This document shows, one piece after another, positions 16,191 to 25,060 of a stretch of 32,199 bases of DNA. The DNA comes from Gammaproteobacteria bacterium (lineage in GTDB: Bacteria > Pseudomonadota > Gammaproteobacteria > Pseudomonadales > Pseudohongiellaceae). The translations under genes and the position numbers were made by a program. Below the pieces are notes generated by a model, which saw nothing but the letters and a program-made list of their open reading frames with translations, searched no databases and was not told the origin of the DNA. Position 1 is the first letter of the stretch, and each line of letters starts with the position of its first letter. Where the stretch lies: NCBI GenBank assembly GCA_018401885.1, contig JAGYKB010000024.1, positions 1 to 32,199 on the forward strand, in the 5' to 3' direction.

Positions 16191-18812
16191 ATGCCGCAGC
16201 ATCCGGAATTAGAAGGAAAATTACTATTGCTCTATAGCAGTGGTCTTAACGCAACTATCGACAAACATAGCAAGCTCGCACGCGAGCTCGGTATCGCAAG
16301 GCAGAATATTAGTAAATGGATAAAGGGCACCGATACTCACCAGAAAGGGTCGATACCTCGCGCTCAGCTCGATCGAATTTCGGCACTTTTCTCGATTGAA
16401 CCGGGCTGGTTGCGCCTACCAATGGATGACTTCGAAAGGCGGATTCAACGGAGATCTAAAGCGCTGAGTTTAGCGATGCGAGCTACGGAGCCAATAGTAT
16501 TTATGAACAGACCTGTCGTGCCACCCCGGAGATTAATTGGGCGTGATGAGGGGATGAGCACCCTAGGTTTTGCTTGGGCACACCAACGATTGAGCTGTGT
16601 TCATATTCACGGGTTTGGAGGTATCGGCAAGACGGCGCTGCTAGATACTTGGTTTGTGGAGATGGAGATCCGACACTTCTGCGGTGCAGAACTTGTTTTT
16701 TCGTGGTCGTTTTCTCAATCAGAAAATCTCAGTGTACAAGAGCATGAAGCGCAATTTTTGAACGCGGCGATGTCGTGGCTTGGGCTCTCTAATCATTCCC
16801 GCGACTCGGCAGTTGAAAGGACGAGAAGGATTTGCGAAGCCATCGGTTCAAAGCGCACGCTTCTAATTTTTGACGGGCTGGAGGTTTTGCAGCGAATTGC
16901 TGATGGACGAGGGGAGCTCGAAGCCGCAGGTTTGCAACACCTGATTATTGAGCGGATGAAAGACGCATCCAGTCTGCTTGTTCTGAGCGCTCGATTGGCG
17001 ATTAGTTCTGTGCAGACAGGCAAAGTGGGAAGAGTGTTGGACCTTGCACTTGGAGGGCTCAAGCAAGAAGAGGGCGTAGAATTTTTTGAGGAGCGTGGGG
17101 ATCTGATTCATCCAGTTATTGGTCAGGAACTAAGCGAGCATTTCTGTGGGCATCCCATGTCATTGAAATGTGTCGCTGAGCATTGTGAGTTAAACGCCAA
17201 TAGAAGTGAGCACATGAAACGGGGATATTTCGAATATGAACATTTTCTCCCAGGTTACCATTCCAATCCCACGAGCTTGATAGAACTCAGCCACGATAGC
17301 TATGAGATTACGCAGCAGTGCCTAAGCTGGTACTCTGGTGAGGGTGAGAAAGAGCTGCTCGAGGCGCTGGCGCTTGTAGGAAGCGGCATTACCCTGAGCG
17401 AGCTTACTGCACTGCTTGGATATTACACATCGCAAAGGCAGGAATTCGTCCTCCTGCTCGTCAAAAAATTAGTCCGCTCGCACTTAGTGATTCCCCATGC
17501 AGCAGATGACACCGCGGAAGCGAGTAGCACTGCAGATTCGCTGCTGGTGAGCATTCAGAGATTTAGGCTGCAGCCTCTGGTCAGTCAGGCGCTCATTGCA
17601 TGGCTGCAACAAGACACGTCAGTGGATCTGGCGCGTCGGCATAGCGCGCTATTCGAAACTTTCGTCGCGCTCGCAGAGGCGCCCAGCGTCTCGATTGAGG
17701 CCAAAACAAGGCTTTACCTTTTAGCGTCAGAGCAAGGTGTTCGGGCAGGGAGGGTCGAAGAGGCCTATGAAATTTACTTTAGGAGGCTGAAGCAGGGTCG
17801 ACAGCTGTTCCACTTGGCGAGCAAAAAAGCCGAGCGTCGGACGCTGAGGGCATTCGTTGAACGCCACTGGGATAACCCACTGCGTGAATTGTCTGCGCTA
17901 GCTCAAGCACGGATGAGAGCAAGTGTGGCAACTAATCTTATGTCGCTAGGTTTGACCGAGGCGGCGTTGGTGCCTGCGATAGAGAGTGTGAGCTGGTTGA
18001 GTGCTCATGGGCATCACAAAGACGCACTGCAGCTGGCGGGTCCATTGCTACCGATGTTTGTTGCCACGGGCCAGCTGTCCCGCGCGCAAAGTTTACTAAA
18101 TGAACTCGCGCCCCTCGGCGACTCTTCTACCGATGTTGGCTTGCGCTCCTCCGCCCTTAGCTTTCGTGGCTATGTAGCATTCTTGAACGGGCATAGTGCG
18201 GAGGCTCGAAGAGCCTTCGTCGAATCCGAAGCGATTCTTCAATCAACCAGTTACGAAGCCCCCCTTTTTCCTGCGTTAAGTACCTACTACATAGCGTTTT
18301 TATTGGAGATTGGGCAAACCGAGAAGGCGCTGTCTCGCAGTTTACAGACGGCCTCTTGGCGTGAAACAGGGCAGTGGCAAACAAAGGTAGACTTCCCCTC
18401 GCTCGAGGCGAGCGATCTCAGGGCGACGGGCTTGGCTTATCTGCATCTCGGCAGAGTCGCTAAAGCCGAGGAAATCCTTGAAAGACAGCTGTCTATTCTT
18501 ATCGCAGCTGACGAAAGACTTTATTTGCCAGCGGGATTTATTGCGAGGGCGCAACTCAATGCGGCGAGGGGTGCCATGCCCGCAGCCATGGCAGATTTAA
18601 ATGAGGCGCTGTGCATTGCGGAAAGCGCAGGCGCGTTTCTCAGTCGAATAGATGCGCTACTTTGTTTCGCACGGCTACATATTGCATCGGGAAATACAAA
18701 TTATGTGCGTGCTTATATTTTTGAGGCGAAGCAGCTCTCGGAGATGATGAGGCTTGCTTATTATGATGAGAAGCTGCGCATAGCCGAGAATGAAATAAAT
18801 ACACTGACTTAG
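16191..18812 (+). CDS. STAND-type regulator: HTH, NB-ARC-like NTPase, TPR repeats
   Basis: This 873-residue protein has an N-terminal helix-turn-helix (about 27-72; KLARELGIARQNISKWIKG). A STAND/NB-ARC NTPase module follows, with Walker A GFGGIGKT (141-148), a VFSWSFSQSE strand and Walker B TLLIFDGLE (223-231). A winged-helix region follows, then a long C-terminal array of TPR-like helices (about 530-870). STAND proteins are signal-driven oligomerising switches; with an HTH the output is probably transcription control, although anti-phage STAND (Avs-like) proteins share the NTPase-TPR plan. The start is set at ATG 16191, seven bases after GGGGA. The longer reading from a TTG at 16125 adds an unlikely segment. 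It is convergent with the second copper monooxygenase cluster and could control it (inference from position). Confidence 0.85.
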   Translation: MPQHPELEGKLLLLYSSGLNATIDKHSKLARELGIARQNISKWIKGTDTHQKGSIPRAQLDRISALFSIEPGWLRLPMDDFERRIQRRSKALSLAMRATEPIVFMNRPVVPPRRLIGRDEGMSTLGFAWAHQRLSCVHIHGFGGIGKTALLDTWFVEMEIRHFCGAELVFSWSFSQSENLSVQEHEAQFLNAAMSWLGLSNHSRDSAVERTRRICEAIGSKRTLLIFDGLEVLQRIADGRGELEAAGLQHLIIERMKDASSLLVLSARLAISSVQTGKVGRVLDLALGGLKQEEGVEFFEERGDLIHPVIGQELSEHFCGHPMSLKCVAEHCELNANRSEHMKRGYFEYEHFLPGYHSNPTSLIELSHDSYEITQQCLSWYSGEGEKELLEALALVGSGITLSELTALLGYYTSQRQEFVLLLVKKLVRSHLVIPHAADDTAEASSTADSLLVSIQRFRLQPLVSQALIAWLQQDTSVDLARRHSALFETFVALAEAPSVSIEAKTRLYLLASEQGVRAGRVEEAYEIYFRRLKQGRQLFHLASKKAERRTLRAFVERHWDNPLRELSALAQARMRASVATNLMSLGLTEAALVPAIESVSWLSAHGHHKDALQLAGPLLPMFVATGQLSRAQSLLNELAPLGDSSTDVGLRSSALSFRGYVAFLNGHSAEARRAFVESEAILQSTSYEAPLFPALSTYYIAFLLEIGQTEKALSRSLQTASWRETGQWQTKVDFPSLEASDLRATGLAYLHLGRVAKAEEILERQLSILIAADERLYLPAGFIARAQLNAARGAMPAAMADLNEALCIAESAGAFLSRIDALLCFARLHIASGNTNYVRAYIFEAKQLSEMMRLAYYDEKLRIAENEINTLT

Positions 18813-18887
18813 GCGCGAATAGATTAATAGGGGGTAGAGATAAACTAACGAGGCCCAGTGAAAAGCGCAGTAAGAATGAGTGTAAAA

Positions 18888-18917
18888 AAGGCCGGCTAAT
18901 TTCTTAGCCGGCCTTTT
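18888..18917. terminator. bidirectional intrinsic terminator
   Basis: A perfect 12-bp stem (AAGGCCGGCTAA, 18888-18899, with 18904-18915) with a 4-base loop is flanked by A residues on the left and TTTT on the right. It therefore ends the STAND gene rightward and the copper monooxygenase gene leftward. Confidence 0.88.
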
Positions 18918-18967
18918 CGTATTATCAGTGAGGGAATGGCAATACCATTCAACTCTGACTCGACACG

Positions 18968-20296
18968 CTAGTCGTTGGCAGAAGCCATTGAGCGTGCTTC
19001 CTTAGCCTTACGCTCTGCGACAAGAGTCTCGTAACCTTCATCGTCTAAGTGTGTGATTGCCAACCAAGCGTGAGTCATCTCGTCACCTGTACGCGAACCA
19101 CCCATTACAAACATATCTGGATCTGGGTTGTTGGGGTTCTCGGCTGTATTGTCATACCACTGCTTTAGAACGATGACCGCACCCGCTGGGATCAGAGGAG
19201 CAGCATCAGGCTCGTAAAGATGGCTGTGGTGCCAAGTTGCGCTCCACTTTGAGACCTGGCTGACTTGCTCAGTGCGGCCTGTCTCAGGATAGAAAATCTC
19301 AAGCGACGCTGCGTTCATACGCAGGTGGCCATGTGGCTGGAAGCTGTCTAGACGCACAGGGTGGTCGAAAGAGTGGAAGCCTTGTGTCATCGCATAGCCA
19401 TTTGGCGGTATCACTAGGTCATCTTGATCACCCAAGCGATAGAGCGCGAGATCTTGCTTGTACTTAAGCGATTTGCTCTCTTCCTCAGAATAGAGCCATA
19501 AGCCGATTTCAACGACATTGTCTTCGATCATGCTGCCCGGCGCCATCGCACCGAGGCCGCCTGGGAACATGTGAATGTCCCACGAAATTTCAGAGTTCGC
19601 AGGGATAGTACGGCAGACGCCTTCGGGCACAATTTCGCCCCACTTGCCCATCGCGTATTCCGTCAGCATGCCTTCGCGGCCGCTTTCGGTAATGATGCTA
19701 GAGTTGGCGTGGTGCACGACAGATTTCGCATCGCCACGAGGCTTAACTTGTACCGCTTTGATGCAGCGATCTTCTGTCAAGCCGCTTGGTACGAGGTGCT
19801 TGTGCCACAAATCGTTACCGTTGGCAGGGATGTCGATCGCGACAGATGGAATGATCAAGTTTGGGGCACCCAATTGACCCTCGAAGTTCCATGCTTCTGG
19901 ATCTTTAAGAGCCAAAGGAGGGAGTGCTTTTTCCGGATCGCCCTGCGGTGAACCTGCGTTTACCCAAGCAACAATCGTATCGATTTCAGATTGCTCTAGG
20001 CGCCAATCACCTTGTAGATCCTGGATGCCTACTCCGTGGTCATAGGCGTAAGGAGGCATTTCGCGGCTTGCCACTTTCATCTGGATCAGAGGAGCCCAAG
20101 GACGTACTTGATCGTAGGTCTCGAACTGCATGGGACCAATGCCGCCCTCGCGGTGACAGACCACGCAATTTTCATTGATGATGCGGCCGACTTCGCCATT
20201 ATACGCAAGGTCATCCGCGTTATGAGTCTGTGCCTGGGCTTGAACGCCGAGAGTCACAAGACCTGCCAAACCTAACATGCTGGTCTTAAGTTTCAT
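18968..20296 (-). CDS. exported cytochrome c / PHM-like copper monooxygenase fusion (copy 2)
   Basis: This 442-residue paralogue of the product at 6185-7516 has the same layout. It has a signal peptide at 1-23 (VQAQA), c-haem motif CVVCH at 44-48, HH at 195-196, H242 (WDIHMFP), H322 and H324 (PHGHLRM) and M407 (TGDEMTH). Both copper sites of the PHM fold thus have all expected ligands. Long near-identical stretches (for example RPWAPLIQ, MTQGFHSFDHPVR, WYDNT) show a duplication. Unlike copy 1 it is not overlapped by its partner gene: a terminator and a separate promoter lie in the 298 bp between them. GAGGAGA precedes the ATG. Confidence 0.87.
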   Translation of the reverse strand: MKLKTSMLGLAGLVTLGVQAQAQTHNADDLAYNGEVGRIINENCVVCHREGGIGPMQFETYDQVRPWAPLIQMKVASREMPPYAYDHGVGIQDLQGDWRLEQSEIDTIVAWVNAGSPQGDPEKALPPLALKDPEAWNFEGQLGAPNLIIPSVAIDIPANGNDLWHKHLVPSGLTEDRCIKAVQVKPRGDAKSVVHHANSSIITESGREGMLTEYAMGKWGEIVPEGVCRTIPANSEISWDIHMFPGGLGAMAPGSMIEDNVVEIGLWLYSEEESKSLKYKQDLALYRLGDQDDLVIPPNGYAMTQGFHSFDHPVRLDSFQPHGHLRMNAASLEIFYPETGRTEQVSQVSKWSATWHHSHLYEPDAAPLIPAGAVIVLKQWYDNTAENPNNPDPDMFVMGGSRTGDEMTHAWLAITHLDDEGYETLVAERKAKEARSMASAND

Positions 20297-20300
20297 TGGT

Positions 20301-20327
20301 CTCTCCTCAAGATCTTAATAAAGATCT
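20301..20327 (-). promoter_or_regulatory. leader hairpin next to the ribosome-binding site of copper monooxygenase copy 2
   Basis: On the minus strand AGATCTT-TATT-AAGATCT (20327-20310) forms a perfect 7-bp hairpin immediately before the GAGGAGA Shine-Dalgarno (about 20308-20302). Its position could influence transcript stability or translation initiation; no known riboswitch is recognised. Confidence 0.4.
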
Positions 20328-20428
20328 GAATTTGTTAATATTAATCATGGTTCGCGCCACTGTCGCAGCATTTTCTTTAACAACTAAAGGCTACTCTATT
20401 TGGACGCCGGTAAAAAGTAGCAAATGTG

Positions 20429-20457
20429 ATAATTTGCAATATTCCATCTTTTGTCAA
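20429..20457 (-). promoter_or_regulatory. sigma70-like promoter for copper monooxygenase copy 2
   Basis: Reading leftward, TTGACA (20457-20452) is followed after 17 bases by AATTAT (20434-20429), which matches four of six -10 bases. It lies downstream of the terminator at 20510-20548 and about 130 bp before the ATG at 20296, giving this gene its own transcript. Confidence 0.55.
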
Positions 20458-20509
20458 CCCAGCGCAATGATTTGTCGTCGCGCTTAGACTCTTCTCTTTT
20501 TCAGTTACG

Positions 20510-20548
20510 AAAAGCCCCTAAGGGTTAGACCACTTAGGGGCTTTTTTT
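20510..20548. terminator. intrinsic terminator between the two genes of cluster 2
   Basis: A perfect 10-bp stem (AGCCCCTAAG, 20513-20522, with 20533-20542) has a T tract to the right and AAAA to the left. It can end the leftward transcript of the partner gene at 20595, which separates it from the monooxygenase gene downstream. Confidence 0.8.
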
Positions 20549-20594
20549 GGGGGGCTTGTGAGTGTTCTACGAAGCCCCTGCAGGAAAAGCGCTA

Positions 20595-21530
20595 TTAAGG
20601 AGTTACTGTGACCGTCTGATAAACATTGGTCCAGCAGCACTGATCGCCCTCTTGACTGTCAGGTGAGCGGAAGTTCTCAGCCATGATGCGGAGCGTGTAT
20701 TCTCCGGGCGCGTTAAAAGATGCGTAGACTCGCGCAACGCCGACGCCGCCTTTTACTTCGACATCGTTTTCAGCCGGAGCGCGGAAGAAGCGGAAGCGCG
20801 GGTCGTTTTCTGCGTAGGGGTTAACTGGCTCTGGTGTCGATTCGTGACGCGCGAACTCTACGGTGCCTGGCCCTTGGTATTTATAAAAATGTACGCCAAC
20901 GGGCAGGGGATCTTTGAATCGTGGGTCTGAAGTATCACGCATAGAAGGATCCGATACATTGACGGCGAGTTCGACCTGCTCACCAACCTTCACGGTTCGT
21001 TCGTACTCGCCCATCAGTGCCGTAAGGCCTGCAGCTTGTGTGCCGTCTTCGCCAAAGCCGACCAGCGGCTGCAGAGAACCCTGAGGGCGAGGGCGGATAA
21101 AGTCGAGTTCGTACGAAGCTTCACCATAGCGACCTGGCACCTTCAGCATTTCGCCATCACCCGTTTTCAAATACCACCAAATATCCTCGTTGATCTCGTC
21201 AGCAGGGACAGTGATGGCGAAGCTGCCAGCGCCGCGACCCGGGGGGAAATAGGTAGGCTGCTGGCCATTGTATTTTGCGGGCTCAATGTAATTATTTGGG
21301 CCGACGGGGATATCGATTCCCGATTTGTTTTTATTTAAGAAACCCATCGAAAAGGTCGCAGTTCCGTCTTCGTTCGCGACCCAGCCTTCCATTACCGGTA
21401 TCACTGAAAGGCCTTCGGTCGGCGTAAGGCTCAGAAAACGGCCATCGGGCGCCTGTGCCATCACGCTTGCAGTAACCATGGTAAGCGCGCCAAAAGCAGC
21501 TGCCACTATGAATGATTGTATTTCTCGCAT
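20595..21530 (-). CDS. exported partner protein with C-terminal QCCW motif (copy 2)
   Basis: This 311-residue exported protein has a signal peptide at 1-25 (ASVMA-QAP). It is homologous to the 309-residue product at 7513-8442 through NEDGTATF, FLNKNK, IDIPVGPNNYIEPAKYNGQ, FAITVPAD, a Y-E segment near the middle, and the C-terminal PGEYTLRIMAENF...QCCWTNVY block. Function is unknown. Two independent pairings with the cytochrome c/copper monooxygenase fusion make it a probable periplasmic partner. GGGAGAGA is well placed before the ATG. It is transcribed divergently from the third monooxygenase homologue. Confidence 0.75.
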   Translation of the reverse strand: MREIQSFIVAAAFGALTMVTASVMAQAPDGRFLSLTPTEGLSVIPVMEGWVANEDGTATFSMGFLNKNKSGIDIPVGPNNYIEPAKYNGQQPTYFPPGRGAGSFAITVPADEINEDIWWYLKTGDGEMLKVPGRYGEASYELDFIRPRPQGSLQPLVGFGEDGTQAAGLTALMGEYERTVKVGEQVELAVNVSDPSMRDTSDPRFKDPLPVGVHFYKYQGPGTVEFARHESTPEPVNPYAENDPRFRFFRAPAENDVEVKGGVGVARVYASFNAPGEYTLRIMAENFRSPDSQEGDQCCWTNVYQTVTVTP

Positions 21531-21939
21531 TGAATCTCTCCCAAGATCGTTCGAACTGTTATTTGTTGTCTAACTACTGAATGCCTGCCTACCATCTGAT
21601 CACCGGCCTTACTTTCTGCCCAGGTCGCGCGAGGATCCATGCGGCGATTGACCACTCCCAAGATTTGGCATTTGGTAGAGGCGGTGTGATGTTTTGACAG
21701 ATGGCCTGAGTGAAACGGCCGAACTCAACTTAATGCGCAAGAATAAACGCCAACGGCAATTCAGTCTAGCGAACACACGTGCTGAGAAGGTGATTCTCGC
21801 CCTGATTTTTCAACAAAGTGTAACAGCCCAATCCACTGATGCAGTGACAAACTCGACTGAACAGAGTCAGAGCCGGTCACGATAAGCGATGAAAGTGGTA
21901 CTATGTGGCGCCGCACAGACACGAGGATATTTAGATCGC
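21531..21939. promoter_or_regulatory. divergent intergenic region of the copper-oxidase cluster
   Basis: This 409-bp gap lies between the leftward partner gene and the rightward redoxin-cytochrome-monooxygenase gene. It should hold promoters for both. A TTGACA at 21694-21699 has no convincing -10 at 16-18 bp. Short open frames here have no ribosome-binding site or recognisable product, so I call no gene. Confidence 0.4.
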
Positions 21940-23706
21940 ATGAATAGCGCAGCGCGAATAGAACGAGCCGGCTCTCAACCTTACCGTGTAAAGTTGTCCA
22001 TCGCCTTGTTGCTGGTTTTGCATTCAATGTCAGTCATAGCGGCGCTCGAACGAGTGAGCGATTTTGCGCTGCTCGACGCGCAGGGCGAATTCCATCAGCT
22101 GAGCCGGTACAAGCATCGTGATGCGCTTGTCCTTCTGACCTATGACCCAGTCTGTTCTACCAGTGAGGAGATTCAGCGATTTGCGAGCGCTCAGGCGGCG
22201 TTCGCTGAGGCGAATATCAGTTTTGGTTTGCTCGATACCTCCGGTGCAACCCGAACCGAGCTGAGCGCGCTTTCCGGTTCGCTTCCTACTACGTTGCCAC
22301 TGCTCCAAGACGGGCCGCGACTGGTCGCCAGCCTACTCGGTGCTAGCAAGGTAGGCGAGGTGTTTGTCCTCAATCCCGACCGCCTGAATTTGTTTTATCG
22401 AGGAAACAGCGGTGACGCCCTTACCGATGTGCTTAAGAATATAGGTACGTCTCCGCCCGCTGATACCGTAGTGACCGAGGTTTCAGGCTGTGCTCTGGCA
22501 ATCTCACGATCGGCTAAGACGCCTGACTACGTAACCGACGTTGCACCGATCATCAAAGATAACTGCACGGAGTGCCACCGGCGAGGTGGTGTCGGGCCTT
22601 TCGCGATGGACAGCTACATCATGCTACTCGGTTGGTCACCGATGATTCGCGAAGTAGTTCTCAATAAGCGAATGCCGCCAGCGCAGGTCGACCCCGAATA
22701 CGGCTATTCCAAGATGGCGCGTTATCTTACTGACGAGGAAATAGAGACGCTGGTAACGTGGATCGATGCGCGAGCGCCGCGCGGCAACGGCGCAGAAGAC
22801 CCGTTGGAAACCCACGCTGCACAACTGGCAGCGACAAATAAATTCGAGTGGCAGCTTGGCGAGCCGGATCGCATCGTGGTCGGGCCGAGCAATGCGATTC
22901 CGTCGACGGGGGTTATGGACTATATCTACGAAGACGTAGCGCTCGATTTTGACGGTGATCGCTGGCTGCGCGCAATTGAGACACGGCCTGGGGACGAATC
23001 GGTTCTACACCATCTCATGGTCTTTGTTACCGCGCCAAATGAGGATTTTTGGGGAGAGGAGAGAGAACTCCCGGTTGTCTCGCGCCGTTTTGTCGAGGGG
23101 TATGCGCCAGGACCGCACCGTTTGATCGAGTTCGATGAGGGCACCGGTGTGTTAATTCCACAGGGTCATAAATTGTCGCTTCAGTTCCACTATGTCACTA
23201 ACGGTCAATCCACTGTGGATACCACCGAGCTTGGGCTCTATTTTGCTGAGTCAGGTGACTCGATTGTCGAGAGACGCGCGCTTGCGGTGGGTGCCCGCTT
23301 TGAGCTACCAGCCGAAGTCGCCGATTTTCCGCTCACTGCCGAGACCGAAATAGAAAACGACATCATCGTAACAGGCGTGCGCGCGCGTATGAGTTATCGA
23401 GGGAAAAAAATGCGCTTTGTGAGTGTCGATCCAGACGGGGATGAGAGAATTCTTTTTAGTGTTCCCGCCTACAATTACGGATGGCAGCCGCACTATGTAT
23501 TCGATGAACCGGTCGCGATTGCGGCAGGCAGCAGACTGCGCGTCGAAGGAGCCTTGGATAATTCGTTATCGAATCCGACCAATCCTGATTCATCTCGCAC
23601 GGTTGCATGGGGCCTCGAGAGCTGGGACGAAATGTTCACCGGCTACTTTACCTACTATGAAACCGGTGCGACTCCTAACTCATCTGCTTATTTTGCAAAC
23701 GATTAA
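21940..23706 (+). CDS. thioredoxin-like / cytochrome c / degenerate PHM-like copper protein
   Basis: This 588-residue exported protein has a signal peptide or anchor (about 15-35, VKLSIALLLVLHSMSVIAA), a redoxin/Tlp-like domain (about 38-170, single Cys72 in TYDPVCSTSEE), a c-haem site CTECH at 209-213, and a PHM-like domain at about 300-585. The CuH ligands HH (357-358) and H417 (LQFHYVT) are present, as is the Met of DEM (M565). The HxH ligands of CuM are replaced: the aligned segment reads VRARMSYRGKKM, giving Arg and Ser where the two paralogues have His. It is therefore likely not an ordinary two-copper hydroxylase. The start at 21940 is chosen because the first 17 codons from 21889 have no ribosome-binding site and precede the signal peptide. 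MFS and hydrolase genes follow closely. Confidence 0.82.
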   Translation: MNSAARIERAGSQPYRVKLSIALLLVLHSMSVIAALERVSDFALLDAQGEFHQLSRYKHRDALVLLTYDPVCSTSEEIQRFASAQAAFAEANISFGLLDTSGATRTELSALSGSLPTTLPLLQDGPRLVASLLGASKVGEVFVLNPDRLNLFYRGNSGDALTDVLKNIGTSPPADTVVTEVSGCALAISRSAKTPDYVTDVAPIIKDNCTECHRRGGVGPFAMDSYIMLLGWSPMIREVVLNKRMPPAQVDPEYGYSKMARYLTDEEIETLVTWIDARAPRGNGAEDPLETHAAQLAATNKFEWQLGEPDRIVVGPSNAIPSTGVMDYIYEDVALDFDGDRWLRAIETRPGDESVLHHLMVFVTAPNEDFWGEERELPVVSRRFVEGYAPGPHRLIEFDEGTGVLIPQGHKLSLQFHYVTNGQSTVDTTELGLYFAESGDSIVERRALAVGARFELPAEVADFPLTAETEIENDIIVTGVRARMSYRGKKMRFVSVDPDGDERILFSVPAYNYGWQPHYVFDEPVAIAAGSRLRVEGALDNSLSNPTNPDSSRTVAWGLESWDEMFTGYFTYYETGATPNSSAYFAND

Positions 23707-23740
23707 GCTCGCTCAACTACTCTAAGCGGCAAACCACAAG

Positions 23741-25060
23741 ATGTCTCAAGAACACGCAACAACGCGCTACTACGGCTGGAAAATTGTCGCCGCGATTCTC
23801 TTCACGCTGACCTTTTCGAGCGGGCTCAGTTTCTACAACCACTCGATCTACCTGAACGCGCTCGCTGCGACGCCTGCGTTCACGGTTGAGAGCGCGTCGA
23901 TTGCCGTGTCTCTTTTCTTTTTCAGCGGGGGTATTGCAGGACTTTTCGTTGCAAAGTGGGTTCAGAACTATGATCCGCGCTACTGCCTAACCGGCGGCGC
24001 TGTCATCTCGGCGAGCGCGCTTGCTTCACTTTCCTATGTTACAACGGTGCCTCAGCTCTATGCCGTGTACTGTATTTTCGGCATGGGGTTTTCTGCATCC
24101 TCGCTCATCCCAGCGACAACGATTGTCGCTCGGTGGTTTAAACGGCGCCGCGCGATGGCGCTATCGATCGCATCCACGGGCCTGTCCCTCGGTGGTGTAG
24201 TTCTCACCCCCCTGTGTGTTCTACTCGTGGAAAAATTGAGCTTTCAAACCGCCGCGCCAATCATGGGCTTTATTTATCTGGTTGGCGTCATTCCAGTGTC
24301 TTGGATATGGCTGCGACCAAGCCCTGAGTCTATGGGGCTGCGAATTGATGGTGATTTAGTTGATGGCGGTTTAACAGATAAAGATTCCTCTTCCGTGAAG
24401 CCGATTGAAGATGCTGATAAAGGCGAGAGGAAACACGGATTGGGCAGTGCGCCTATCGAAGACGGATTGAGTTTTAGAGAGGCGCGAGTGACGCGCTTCT
24501 TTTGGGGAATAGCACCGGCCTACGTTTTCCTTCTTATGGCGCAGGTAGGCGGCATCGCGCATCAGTATGGTCTTGCGCGCGAGACGCTGACCGAATCCCA
24601 AACGGCGTTAGCTGTCGCCATATTGCCAGTTATGAGCATTGTCGGGCGTTTACTCGGCGGCTGGATTGTCGATAAAGTGGCGATCAGGCAGTTCGCACTT
24701 TTCATCATGGTGTTGCAGATATTCGCGCTAGTTTTGCTCGCCTCTGGTGCCGGTGTCTGGGGGCTTTGCATTGGGCTCGCACTCTTTGGATGCACCGTAG
24801 GCAATCTTCTCATGTTGCAGCCATTGCTCATCGCCGAGGCTTTTGGTCTGCGTGAGTACGCGCGCATATTTTCCGTTGCAAACCTAATGTCGTCGTGGGG
24901 AACAGCTGCGGGTCCCGCAGTAATGGGTTATGTTTTTGCACTCAACAACGAACACTACTCAGGCGCTTATTTATTCGCCGCTGCTGCTGGCGGGCTCGGA
25001 TTGATATTGTTTGCTGCGGGAGGGCCATTGCATCCCGTTACTCAGGAGAAAGCTGCATGA
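23741..25060 (+). CDS. MFS transporter, monocarboxylate/oxalate-formate antiporter type
   Basis: This 439-residue inner-membrane transporter has about 12 predicted helices, split by a hydrophilic loop at about 200-250. YYGWKIVAAIL at the N-terminus, the GPIIPATTIVARWFKRRRA-like stretch (PATTIVARWFKRRRAMAL) after the fourth helix and WLRPSPESMGL before the central loop are typical of the MCT/OFA-like branch, which moves organic acids. It starts 34 bp after the third copper protein gene and overlaps the next gene by 4 bp, so all three are probably one operon. Import of the oxidation substrate or product is inference. Confidence 0.88.
   Translation: MSQEHATTRYYGWKIVAAILFTLTFSSGLSFYNHSIYLNALAATPAFTVESASIAVSLFFFSGGIAGLFVAKWVQNYDPRYCLTGGAVISASALASLSYVTTVPQLYAVYCIFGMGFSASSLIPATTIVARWFKRRRAMALSIASTGLSLGGVVLTPLCVLLVEKLSFQTAAPIMGFIYLVGVIPVSWIWLRPSPESMGLRIDGDLVDGGLTDKDSSSVKPIEDADKGERKHGLGSAPIEDGLSFREARVTRFFWGIAPAYVFLLMAQVGGIAHQYGLARETLTESQTALAVAILPVMSIVGRLLGGWIVDKVAIRQFALFIMVLQIFALVLLASGAGVWGLCIGLALFGCTVGNLLMLQPLLIAEAFGLREYARIFSVANLMSSWGTAAGPAVMGYVFALNNEHYSGAYLFAAAAGGLGLILFAAGGPLHPVTQEKAA

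Noticed and set aside
21694..21885. 63-residue open frame and a TTGACA box upstream of the redoxin-copper protein
   Set aside because: The frame starts with TTG without a ribosome-binding site, and no -10 sits at 16-18 bp from the TTGACA.
24895..25056. N-terminal extension of the beta-lactamase-fold hydrolase
   Set aside because: It lies wholly inside the MFS gene in another frame; the ATG at 25057 overlaps the MFS stop and begins a normal membrane anchor.
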